9,760 bases of DNA, from the NCBI GenBank assembly GCA_946482355.1, contig CAMLRE010000042.1:1-9760 (forward strand), given 5' to 3'. Below, piece after piece: positions 1 through 5,889 of the stretch (its first letter is position 1; the number at the start of each line of letters is the position of its first letter). A program made the position numbers and the translations under genes. A model generated the notes under the pieces. It ran no database searches, was not told the DNA's origin, and saw only the letters and a list, made by a program, of their open reading frames with translations. This stretch comes from an uncultured Bdellovibrio sp. (lineage in GTDB: Bacteria; Bdellovibrionota; Bdellovibrionia; Bdellovibrionales; Bdellovibrionaceae).

Positions 1-341
1 GCGATTTTTAAACCATGAAGCCACTTATCACCTAAAACACCAGATAGCGATGTTAAGCTAAGCGCAAACAAAACCAATAATAAAGCCGAAGGCAAAGTAA
101 ATGCTATCCACGCTAAGATGGAACCTAAAATTCCACCGCGATAAAAACCGATCGCCATTCCAACTTGGCTGCTGGCCGGCCCAGGTAATAACTGACATAA
201 GGCCACCAGATCAGCGTATTCATGTTCGCTCATCCATTTTTTTCTTGCGACAAATTCATTATGAAAAAAACCAAGATGTGCAATCGGACCGCCGAATGAA
301 GTTAATCCAAGTTTAAAAAATGTCAGAAATATTTGAATCAC
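1..341 (-). CDS. chrA: Chromate transporter family protein ChrA, N-terminal part (cut by window edge)
   Basis: This is the first 113 codons or so of a CHR-family inner-membrane transporter; the rest lies beyond base 1. The translation contains the family signatures FGGPIAH (near residue 15) and QLLPGPASSQ (near residue 52), followed by a hydrophobic segment beginning GSILAWIAFTLPSALLL. CHR proteins export chromate or related oxyanions, but many homologues are untested, so the substrate is inferred from family. No ATG fits; I chose a GTG at 341 because an AAAGG Shine-Dalgarno-like stretch lies 8-9 nt upstream and the family sequence starts right after it (VIQIFLTFFKLGLTSFGGP). Whether it is a one- or two-domain ChrA cannot be told. 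It follows the transglutaminase-like gene on the same strand after an 89-bp gap that is itself a repeat. Confidence 0.85.
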   Translation of the reverse strand, partial: MIQIFLTFFKLGLTSFGGPIAHLGFFHNEFVARKKWMSEHEYADLVALCQLLPGPASSQVGMAIGFYRGGILGSILAWIAFTLPSALLLVLFALSLTSLSGVLGDKWLHGLKI

Positions 342-352
342 AATTTGTGACC

Positions 353-449
353 TTTGAGAAAAGTTTTAATCCCGTTGAGTTTCATTGGGAAAATCGTATC
401 CGGAAATCTATATTTTGTATTTGAAATTATTTAAGAAGAAAATGGCGGA
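353..449. repeat. Imperfect direct repeat, distal copy (resembles tRNA-Asp 3' flank)
   Basis: Read on the minus strand from 449 downward, this segment matches the 3' end and flank of tRNA-Asp (1315 down to 1232). The first 33 positions, starting TCCGCCATTTT, agree at 27. After a gap of about 15 nt, TACGATTTT and then ACTCAACGGG followed by AAACTTTT are shared. The copy supplies the last codons and stop of the transglutaminase-like gene and lies just before chrA. The TTTTCCC...GGGATTAAAA stretch in it can form a weak hairpin followed by CTTTT, so it might also terminate transcription. The alignment was made by eye. Confidence 0.55.
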
Positions 450-1201
450 CCAGAATCAGCATAAATCGATTTAGGAGAGTATACAGGAAAAACCTTACCA
501 GCAATTGGCCTTCTCTGAAATTTTTCTGGAACTTTTGCACCCATTGGAACCAAAATAATTTGATCAAAATTTTCAGTATTTAATCCATAACGCTGATCAA
601 TACGAATAGCGATATAATAAAGGTATGGTTTTAACCAATTTAAATACTCTTGATGCTGAATACGTTTTCCAGTCATATCAATAAATTCAATTCTTTTAGA
701 TTCCGCGGCGCCTTTAACTAAATCAAATACGCTAGATGGTTCTCCGTCAACAACGGGAATAAGCATAAACTGAGAATCAACCATAACCCATTTTTTTAAA
801 TCCGAATTATAAACTTCTGCTACAACATGGCCAGCACCGTACTCTGCAGTCTCCATATCTTTTGTTCGCAATCCCACGACTCTTCCATTTAAACCTAAAG
901 CTATTGCTGCTGAAACCGTTAAAATAGAATATTCAACACATCTAAAATTTTCACCTTTAATTGCTCTTTCCAATATAACTTTTGGATCCATTGTTCCGGG
1001 ATCATTTCCGCCATCATGTTTCCAAAGATTGTAGGCCCAATTCATCATCATTTGGATCTTCTCTATTTGTGAATTTGAAGTTGAAATTTGATTTTCCGGA
1101 AAACGAGATTGCGAAAGTGCTTTCATAAAATCAGCATTAACTTCATAGAACTTAATCTTTGGAACAATTACTTCATCTTGCGGCAACCAAGTTAATGACA
1201 C
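431..1201 (-). CDS. Transglutaminase-like (papain-fold) protein, cytosolic
   Basis: The 256-residue protein carries a transglutaminase-like core. Cys88 sits in GENFRCVEYSILTVSAAIALG, His125 in GAGHVVAEVY and Asp142 in KWVMVDSQF; this is the order and local context of the Cys-His-Asp triad in the bacterial branch of the fold. Members are mostly peptidases, amidases or cross-linking enzymes, so the reaction here is not predictable. Start: GTG at 1201 with AAGGAAG 6-7 nt upstream; an in-frame stop lies shortly upstream, so no longer version exists. No signal peptide or membrane segment is visible, which suggests a cytoplasmic protein. The C-terminal part (about 190-256) resembles nothing I recognise. 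The gene lies downstream of tRNA-Asp on the same strand, and its last six codons and stop fall in a copy of the tRNA 3' flank. Confidence 0.75.
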   Translation of the reverse strand: MSLTWLPQDEVIVPKIKFYEVNADFMKALSQSRFPENQISTSNSQIEKIQMMMNWAYNLWKHDGGNDPGTMDPKVILERAIKGENFRCVEYSILTVSAAIALGLNGRVVGLRTKDMETAEYGAGHVVAEVYNSDLKKWVMVDSQFMLIPVVDGEPSSVFDLVKGAAESKRIEFIDMTGKRIQHQEYLNWLKPYLYYIAIRIDQRYGLNTENFDQIILVPMGAKVPEKFQRRPIAGKVFPVYSPKSIYADSGPPFSS

Positions 1202-1231
1202 GAAAAACTTCCTTATAAATGTAGTTTAAAT

Positions 1232-1315
1232 CAAAAAAGTTTGAGACCCGTTGAGTGTAGACTCAAAAAAAATCGTAGCTAAGTATGTAAATTTATTAAA
1301 GAGAAAAATGGCGGA
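1232..1315. repeat. Imperfect direct repeat, tRNA-proximal copy
   Basis: This segment holds the last bases of tRNA-Asp (TCCGCCA) and its downstream flank, and is the counterpart of 353-449. On the minus strand it also contains TTTGAG...CTCAAA, able to pair across 16 nt and followed by CTTTTTT, so it may be the tRNA terminator. A tighter hairpin, GAGT/ACTC around TCTAC-type loop sequence, is an alternative fold. Shared blocks with the distal copy are TCCGCCATTTT, TACGATTTT and ACTCAACGGG. Confidence 0.55.
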
Positions 1316-1385
1316 GTTGACGGGACTCGAACCCGCGGCCTTCCGCGTGACAGGCGGACGTTATAACCAACTTAACTACAACTCC
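1309..1385 (-). tRNA. tRNA-Asp, anticodon GUC, CCA encoded
   Basis: The minus strand folds as a complete 77-nt cloverleaf. Acceptor GGAGTTG (from 1385) pairs with CAACTCC; the discriminator is G and the CCA end is encoded at 1309-1311. The anticodon arm is TCCGC-CTGTCAC-GCGGA, giving anticodon GTC. The T arm contains GCGGGTTCGAGTCCCGT. Length and arms match the usual bacterial tRNA-Asp. It reads aspartate codons GAC/GAU. It is a single tRNA, with no other tRNA next to it in this window. Confidence 0.97.
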
Positions 1386-1412
1386 GTTAAGTATTTAATT
1401 CGTAGTGGAGTT

Positions 1413-1441
1413 AATTTATGGAAAACGCGGGTTAAAGTAAA
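1413..1441 (-). promoter_or_regulatory. Candidate sigma70-type promoter of tRNA-Asp
   Basis: On the minus strand TTTACT (1441-1436) and TAAATT (1418-1413) are separated by 17 bp. The expected start near 1406 would give a precursor with about 20 nt before the mature tRNA 5' end. This is by eye; the boxes are imperfect and the region is AT-rich. Confidence 0.4.
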
Positions 1442-1567
1442 CTGTTTTTTCAGTGCTGCGTAATAAAATAGCAATAAAATCATATCTTGGGGAGAAATTC
1501 CCGTTTCCCTGTGAGCCGACTTTAGTTCATAATGGGTTTTTCATACATTTTCGAAGGAGACCCCTCA

Positions 1568-1906
1568 ATGAAGAAGCTTATTTTTGCTCTTATTTCTTTG
1601 ACTGCGACTTTATCGCTTGCGACAGCAGCAAAATCAGATGCGACGACTGACCTTATGGTTGAAGGCGTACACTGTGCCGCTTGTACTAAAATGATTAGCA
1701 AAAAAGTATGTGCTGACCCTAAGTTAGCTGAAAACTTTGAATCTTGTGGTGTAACTGTTGTTGATAGCAAAAAACAAATCGGCAAAATCTCTTTACGCTT
1801 AAAAGAAGGTAAAACTTTAGATACAGCAGCGTTAGATGCAGCTGTTAAATCAGCTGGCGATACTTATAAAGTTCAATACCCAGAAGCTAAAGCTGAAAAG
1901 AAATAA
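1568..1906 (+). CDS. Secreted heavy-metal-associated (HMA) domain protein
   Basis: The protein has 112 residues. A Sec signal peptide (MKKLIFALISLTATLSLATA) with likely cleavage near residue 20 is followed by a single HMA-like domain. The metal motif is GVHCAAC (Cys36 and Cys39), as in MerP, CopZ and the N-termini of Cu-ATPases. Two further cysteines (48 and 60) in the following loop may form a disulphide. HMA domains bind soft metals such as Cu(I) or Hg(II); with a signal peptide this one would act in the periplasm or outside, so metal carriage or sensing there is an inference. The C-terminus is Lys/Ala/Glu-rich. Start: ATG at 1568 because AAGGAGA (1554-1560) is 7 nt upstream and the signal peptide begins there; an in-frame ATG at 1532 has neither. 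Orn starts 2 bp after its stop. Confidence 0.8.
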   Translation: MKKLIFALISLTATLSLATAAKSDATTDLMVEGVHCAACTKMISKKVCADPKLAENFESCGVTVVDSKKQIGKISLRLKEGKTLDTAALDAAVKSAGDTYKVQYPEAKAEKK

Positions 1907-1908
1907 TC

Positions 1909-2460
1909 ATGCTAGATAAAATCTCTAAACTTCTTTGGTTAGACATGGAGATGACCGGTCTTGATGTAAACAAAGAAGTCGTTATTGAATGTGCCTGCAT
2001 TATCACCGATCTAGATTTTAAAGAACTAGACACCTTTGAAGCCGTGGTTAAACAGCCGCAAAAGTACCTAGATGCGATGGATGCCTGGAATACTGAACAT
2101 CACGGTGCCTCAGGCCTTACAGCCGCTGTACCAAACGGTATGGAGCCAGACTCAGTTGAATTTCATATTACTTCAATGATCGACCGTCACTTTCCAAACT
2201 GGAAAGAAGACAAAAAGTTCAAGCCTATTATGGCTGGCAACTCTATCACGCAAGATCGTTTATTTGTTGATAAGTATTTTCCAAAAATCGCAGAACGTCT
2301 TCATTACAGAATGTTGGATGTAAGCTCTTGGAAAATTATCTTTAACAACAAGTATGATAAAATATATCGTAAACAGAATGCTCATCGCGCTTTAGGCGAT
2401 ATTCGCGAAAGTATCGGCGAATTACGATACTACTTAGATCAAATCAAAACTGATAAATAG
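1909..2460 (+). CDS. orn: Oligoribonuclease
   Basis: The 183-residue protein is a full-length member of the DEDDh exonuclease family (usual size about 180). All five key residues are visible: Asp12 and Glu14 in LLWLDMEMTGLD, Asp116 in GNSITQDRLF, His159 and Asp164 in NAHRALGDIRES. Orn degrades di- to short oligoribonucleotides to mononucleotides in the cytoplasm, the final step of RNA turnover, and clears pGpG made from cyclic-di-GMP; both roles come from family knowledge. It begins 2 bp after the HMA gene stop with only a weak purine stretch (GAAAAGAAA) ahead of the ATG, so translation is probably coupled to the upstream gene. A strong terminator follows the stop. Confidence 0.96.
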   Translation: MLDKISKLLWLDMEMTGLDVNKEVVIECACIITDLDFKELDTFEAVVKQPQKYLDAMDAWNTEHHGASGLTAAVPNGMEPDSVEFHITSMIDRHFPNWKEDKKFKPIMAGNSITQDRLFVDKYFPKIAERLHYRMLDVSSWKIIFNNKYDKIYRKQNAHRALGDIRESIGELRYYLDQIKTDK

Positions 2461-2484
2461 TTATGACTTCTAAATCTAAAAAAT

Positions 2485-2515
2485 AAAAAAAGGCTGTGAA
2501 TCCACAGCCTTTTTT
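2485..2515 (+). terminator. Intrinsic terminator after orn, probably bidirectional
   Basis: AGGCTGTG (2491-2498), loop AATC and CACAGCCT (2503-2510) form a perfect 8-bp stem, with an A run before it and a T run after it. It ends the HMA-orn unit, 25 bp past the orn stop. Because the A run mirrors the T run, it can also stop the convergent minus-strand gene at 2586. Confidence 0.92.
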
Positions 2516-2531
2516 ATTTCAACAATCAGAA

Positions 2532-2578
2532 GGTTGGCACATTGCTCCCGAAAAAGGGACGGCCGCGGGCGGCCAGCC
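2532..2578. repeat. GC-rich inverted-repeat block between convergent genes
   Basis: In an AT-rich setting, 21 of the 23 bases at 2556-2578 are G or C. Three pairings are visible: TCCC/GGGA around GAAAAA (2546-2559), GGCCGC/GCGGCC around GG (2561-2574), and GGTTGGC (2532-2538) with GCCAGCC (2572-2578). The second and third compete for 2572-2574. No T tract follows on either strand, so it is not an ordinary terminator. Its role is unknown. Confidence 0.45.
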
Positions 2579-2585
2579 TACCTAC

Positions 2586-3371
2586 TTAATTCGTTTTTCT
2601 GTTCTCAAGCTCAGATTGAGCTTTATTACGAACATCTTTCGCCGGGTCTTTTGCTAACTGCTCTAAAACTTCGGTCGTTACTTTTTTATTAATAACCACA
2701 TGGTAGCGAACAACTTCGTTTTTATCCGAAGCTAATTGGTTTACAACCTCTTGCGGAACATTTGGGTTCTTTAAAACAGTTGCGCGGTAAACCACTTCTT
2801 CTTTTTGCGAGTAGTCTTTTAAAACTGACTCTGGACAATTCGGATTCATCAATAATGTTTGAATCATTGTTTTGTCTTTAGAAGTTTGATCTAGCTGGAT
2901 TAACTCATTCACTAATTCAGGCGTTAAATCACCAGAAGCTTTAGCAATGATCTTTTGGCTAGCTGATTGTTTATGGTGATCGATAATCATAAACGTAGCC
3001 GTAGAAGCTGCTAAAACAAACGAAGCCGCAATCTTCACAAAAGAAAGCTTCGAGTATGTATCTTGCTTTTTAGTCACCTTGCTAAAAAGTGAATAAACCG
3101 CAGATCCTAATAAACCAAACGCAAATGAATTCAACGTCGCAAACACCGAGAACATTCCCATAGTGCCGGCTGCTGGCCCCCACTGCCCGTTTGTTAACGA
3201 GACTTGGTACGCACGGTGGAAGTAGTACATATCCACGTACATCGTCAGTAAACCAAAAGCTAAGAACGAAAGAATATGAATCGTTTTATTTTTGTTGTGA
3301 AAAAAAAGCGCGCCAAAAGTCAGCGCGCTTAAAGGAAGAATCGATAAACTAATAAAAATCAGAGTGATCAT
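2586..3371 (-). CDS. Membrane protein with C-terminal LRV-type helical repeats
   Basis: I do not recognise a named family. The first 130 residues of 261 hold about four hydrophobic segments (near 2-24, 31-52, 70-97 and 109-130). The remainder is soluble and repetitive. NPNCPESVL (176), NPNVPQEVV (202) and N-KKVTTEVL (228) start successive 26-residue units, each with a following acidic/basic helix ending in EVVYRA, EVVRYH or DVRNKA; residues about 148-175 look like a worn earlier unit. This resembles leucine-rich-repeat-variant (LRV) or HEAT-like repeats, which usually bind proteins. Start: ATG at 3371 with GGAGA about 5-6 nt upstream. It follows ahcY on the same strand after an 88-bp gap filled by a nested inverted repeat. 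A role as a membrane-anchored scaffold is only an inference. Confidence 0.75.
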   Translation of the reverse strand: MITLIFISLSILPLSALTFGALFFHNKNKTIHILSFLAFGLLTMYVDMYYFHRAYQVSLTNGQWGPAAGTMGMFSVFATLNSFAFGLLGSAVYSLFSKVTKKQDTYSKLSFVKIAASFVLAASTATFMIIDHHKQSASQKIIAKASGDLTPELVNELIQLDQTSKDKTMIQTLLMNPNCPESVLKDYSQKEEVVYRATVLKNPNVPQEVVNQLASDKNEVVRYHVVINKKVTTEVLEQLAKDPAKDVRNKAQSELENRKTN

Positions 3372-3381
3372 AATATCTCCG

Positions 3382-3460
3382 AAATAGGTTCAATCAAGGC
3401 GCAAGGATAAGGCCATACAAGTGTATGCCTTATCCGCAGCAACGCAGAGTAAACCTATTT
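3382..3460. repeat. Nested inverted repeat between ahcY and the membrane-protein gene
   Basis: The outer arms AAATAGGTT (3382-3390) and AACCTATTT (3452-3460) are perfectly complementary over 9 bp. The inner arms GGATAAGGC (3405-3413) and GCCTTATCC (3427-3435) are also perfect over 9 bp and continue, past a bulged C, as ATAC/GTAT around the loop AAGT. The internal loop between the two stems holds CAAGGCGCAA on one side and GCAGCAACGCAGAG on the other. The right outer arm ends on the first base of the ahcY stop codon. No T run follows, so it is unlikely to be a simple terminator; a REP/MITE-like element or an mRNA-stabilising structure is possible. Confidence 0.7.
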
Positions 3461-4896
3461 TAGTAACGGTAGTGTTCCGGTTTGAATGGCCCTTGCTCGT
3501 CTAAGTGTAAGTACTTAGCTTGCTTAGAAGTTAATTTCGATAATTTAACACCGATTTGGCCTAAGTGAAGAGCCGCAACTTTTTCGTCTAAGTGTTTAGG
3601 TAAACGATAGATCGCGATATCTTTGTAAGCTGCACGGTTCGTGTATAACTCGATTTGCGCTAACACTTGGTTAGTGAATGAGTTCGACATTACAAAAGAT
3701 GGATGTCCTGTAGCGCAACCTAAGTTCACTAAACGTCCTTTTGCAAGAACAACGATTTCATTACCGTTTTTAAGAGTGTGAACATCAACTTGTGGTTTGA
3801 TTTCACGGATCTTAGAGTTTTTGTTTAACCAAGCCATGTCGATTTCGATGTCGAAGTGACCGATGTTACAAACAATCGCGTTGTCTTTCATTTTTGCGAA
3901 ATGTTTTTCAGTGATGATATCGCAGCAGCCAGTAGCTGTTACGAAGATATCAGCGATTGGCGCTGCTTCTTCCATTGTAACAACTTGGAAACCTTCCATC
4001 GCCGCTTGTAAGGCGCAGATTGGATCGATTTCAGTTACTAATACGCGAGCACCAAGGCCACGCATAGAGTGCGCTGAACCTTTACCTACATCGCCGTAAC
4101 CAGCAACAACAGCCACTTTACCAGCCATCATAACATCTGTTGCGCGTTTTAAAGCGTCAGTTAAAGATTCACGGCAACCGTATAAGTTGTCGAATTTAGA
4201 TTTTGTTACAGAATCATTTACGTTGATTGCTGGAACTTTTAATTTTTTATTTTTAAGCATCACTTCTAAGTTGTGAACGCCAGTCGTTGTTTCTTCTGAA
4301 AGACCAAAGATCTTTTTTAACATGTGAGCGTAACGTGGCTCGTGCATCATGTTTGTTAAGTCACCACCATCATCTAAGATCATGTTGTAACCTTCAGCGC
4401 CCCACCCTTCGATAGTTTGCTCGATACACCAGTTAAATTCTTGCTCAGTTTCACCTTTCCAAGCGAAAACCGGAACGCCAGTAGCAGCAATAGCTACAGC
4501 AGCTTGATCTTGAGTCGAGAAGATATTGCAAGAAGACCAACGAACTTCAGCTCCTAAGTGAGTTAAAGTTTCGATCAACACTGCAGTTTGAATTGTCATG
4601 TGTAAGCAACCAGCGATTTTAGCACCTTTTAATGGTTGCGATTTGCCGAATTCTTTTCTTAAAGCCATTAAGCCTGGCATTTCTTTTTCAGCGATTTTGA
4701 TTTCTTCGCGGCCCCAACGAGCAAGCTCTGCGAATACTTTTGGATTTTCCATTGCTTCTTTACAAACACGGTAGTCAGGACCAGCCGTTTTTTTAGGGGC
4801 CTTACCTTTTGCTTGAGATTTGTTTTTTGCAACAGCGGCAGCGATAGCTTTACCAGCGGCTGTCTTGTTTTTTCCAGAAGTAGATTGTGTTCTCAT
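3460..4896 (-). CDS. ahcY: S-adenosylhomocysteine hydrolase with Lys/Ala-rich N-terminal tail
   Basis: The 478-residue enzyme reversibly splits S-adenosylhomocysteine into adenosine and homocysteine in the cytoplasm, relieving inhibition of methyltransferases. By comparison with known SAHHs, the substrate and catalytic residues are present: Asp130 (STQD), Glu159 (CIEQT), Lys232 and Asp236 (SVTKSKFDN), His347 (NIGHFD) and His398 (GHPSFVM). The NAD site is GYGDVGKG at 266-273, and the C-terminus ends KPEHYRY. Residues 1-40 are an unusual low-complexity tail rich in Lys and Ala, before the family begins at DYRVCKEAM. Start: ATG at 4896 with AAGGA 6 nt upstream; a later in-frame Met at 49 would cut into the fold. 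It follows map on the same strand after 62 bp. Confidence 0.96.
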   Translation of the reverse strand: MRTQSTSGKNKTAAGKAIAAAVAKNKSQAKGKAPKKTAGPDYRVCKEAMENPKVFAELARWGREEIKIAEKEMPGLMALRKEFGKSQPLKGAKIAGCLHMTIQTAVLIETLTHLGAEVRWSSCNIFSTQDQAAVAIAATGVPVFAWKGETEQEFNWCIEQTIEGWGAEGYNMILDDGGDLTNMMHEPRYAHMLKKIFGLSEETTTGVHNLEVMLKNKKLKVPAINVNDSVTKSKFDNLYGCRESLTDALKRATDVMMAGKVAVVAGYGDVGKGSAHSMRGLGARVLVTEIDPICALQAAMEGFQVVTMEEAAPIADIFVTATGCCDIITEKHFAKMKDNAIVCNIGHFDIEIDMAWLNKNSKIREIKPQVDVHTLKNGNEIVVLAKGRLVNLGCATGHPSFVMSNSFTNQVLAQIELYTNRAAYKDIAIYRLPKHLDEKVAALHLGQIGVKLSKLTSKQAKYLHLDEQGPFKPEHYRY

Positions 4897-4900
4897 TGTC

Positions 4901-4929
4901 GGTCCTTTTTGCGTGCTTTCAGCACGACC
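4901..4929 (-). promoter_or_regulatory. Stem-loop in the ahcY leader around the ribosome-binding site
   Basis: On the minus strand a GTGCT/AGCAC stem with loop GAA (within 4912-4926) is enclosed by GGTC (4929-4926) pairing with GACC (4904-4901). The outer pairing overlaps the end of the Shine-Dalgarno AAGGA (4907-4903). The fold could modulate ahcY initiation. It has no T tract, so it is not a terminator, and it does not look like a known SAH riboswitch. Confidence 0.35.
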
Positions 4930-4958
4930 TTTTGTGTGTTTAAGATTCTTTTTTTAAT

Positions 4959-5735
4959 TTATTCTAAAGTTAAAATTTCGTAACCTGTATCAGTGATCAG
5001 AATTGTATGTTCAAACTGAGCTGATAATTTTTTATCTGAAGTGATGTAGTACTTAATTTCAGAATTTGGGATTGAGTACTCGTCAAAGTCTTCAACACCT
5101 TCATTTACCATCGGCTCAACCGTAAAGCATGTCCATGGAATGATTTTTTCGCCTTTACCACGTTTACCAAATGCCGGAACAAAGGGGTCCATGTGGAAAG
5201 TCTTACCGATACCGTGACCACCGATTTCTTTAACCGTCGTGTAGCCGCGGCGCTGAACGTATTTGTTCGTTTCAAAGCCAATGTCACCAGTGTAACCATT
5301 GGGCTTAATCGCTTCAATACCGATCATCATGGCGTTGTAAGCCGCATCAACCAGGTCTGAAGCCTCTTTTGAAACTTTGCCCACCATAACCGTTTTAGAC
5401 GTGTCTCCAAAGAAACCATCTTTTTTAACTGTTACGTCGATATTTAAAATATCGCCTTCTTTAATTACATAATCTGACGGAGTCCCGTGGCACACCACTT
5501 CATTCACCGAAATACAAGTGGCAAACGGATACCCGTAGTAACCGATACAAGCTGAAGTGCCGCCCAGTTTTTCTGTGTAATCGTTAGCGATTTTATCTAA
5601 CTCAAGAGTTGTAATTCCCGGTTTAACTTTGCTGGCTGTGTAGTTAAGGACTTTCGCTGCCATCTTGCAGACAACGCGCATTTTTTCGATTTCGTCCTTA
5701 GTTAAAGGAACCGGAGTTCTTGAGGATTTAGACAT
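4959..5735 (-). CDS. map: Methionine aminopeptidase, type I
   Basis: The 258-residue enzyme removes the initiator Met from nascent proteins in the cytoplasm. The five metal ligands of the pita-bread fold are visible: Asp100 (NIDVTV), Asp111 (GDTSKT), His174 (GGHGIG), Glu207 (TVEPMV) and Glu242 (FEHTIL), with the substrate-contacting His83 in VCHGTP. Length matches the compact bacterial type I form. Start: ATG at 5735 (MSKSSRTPVPLTKDEIEKM), where family similarity begins. The frame is open to 5837, but that extension has no family character and runs into the SWIB terminator. A TATAAT box ends 7 nt before the ATG, so the mRNA may be leaderless; the only Shine-Dalgarno-like GGAG is 13 nt away, upstream of that box. 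Confidence 0.96.
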   Translation of the reverse strand: MSKSSRTPVPLTKDEIEKMRVVCKMAAKVLNYTASKVKPGITTLELDKIANDYTEKLGGTSACIGYYGYPFATCISVNEVVCHGTPSDYVIKEGDILNIDVTVKKDGFFGDTSKTVMVGKVSKEASDLVDAAYNAMMIGIEAIKPNGYTGDIGFETNKYVQRRGYTTVKEIGGHGIGKTFHMDPFVPAFGKRGKGEKIIPWTCFTVEPMVNEGVEDFDEYSIPNSEIKYYITSDKKLSAQFEHTILITDTGYEILTLE

Positions 5736-5742
5736 GGGGAAA

Positions 5743-5771
5743 ATTATACTCCTCAGAGGGGAAATTAGCAA
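5743..5771 (-). promoter_or_regulatory. map: Sigma70-type promoter of map, placed for a leaderless mRNA
   Basis: On the minus strand TTGCTA (5771-5766) and a perfect TATAAT (5748-5743) are separated by 17 bp. The expected transcription start is near 5736, one base before the ATG at 5735. The promoter lies between the SWIB terminator and map, so map has its own start. Confidence 0.6.
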
Positions 5772-5822
5772 AGGGGTTGAAAATTTTGCCTCTTGTATGT
5801 TGCTTCGCCTCCGGCAAAGAGC

Positions 5823-5851
5823 AAAAAAAAAGGCCAACCCGAAGGTTAGCC
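5823..5851 (-). terminator. Intrinsic terminator of the SWIB gene
   Basis: On the minus strand GGCTAACC-TTCG-GGTTGGCC forms an 8-bp stem (one G-U pair) with a UUCG-type tetraloop, followed by nine T residues (5831-5823). It is about 40 bp past the SWIB stop and separates that gene from map. Confidence 0.95.
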
Positions 5852-5889
5852 TCTTTATATCTCAGCTTACGCCGAAACTATACTAAAAC

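Noticed and set aside
1532..1567. Upstream in-frame start of the HMA protein
   Set aside because: It would bury the signal peptide behind 12 residues, has no ribosome-binding site and would read through the clear AAGGAGA of the 1568 start.
1522..1785. Minus-strand open frame opposite the HMA gene
   Set aside because: It is a shadow of a well-supported secreted HMA gene; no family features or ribosome-binding site were seen.
2534..2548. TTGGCAC...TTGC resembling a sigma54 promoter
   Set aside because: The GG and GC elements are separated by 6 nt instead of the required 10, and the site points at a convergent gene end, so it cannot be a -24/-12 promoter.
3863..4099. Plus-strand open frame inside ahcY
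   Set aside because: It lies opposite the NAD-binding region of ahcY, whose residues are all conserved; no independent evidence of coding.
4897..4958. Possible SAH or SAM riboswitch upstream of ahcY
   Set aside because: The 62-bp gap is too short and lacks the conserved G-rich core of those classes. Only a simple hairpin near the ribosome-binding site is visible.
5736..5837. N-terminal extension of map (34 extra codons)
   Set aside because: The extension overlaps the SWIB terminator and the TATAAT promoter, has no family similarity, and the recognised protein begins at ATG 5735.
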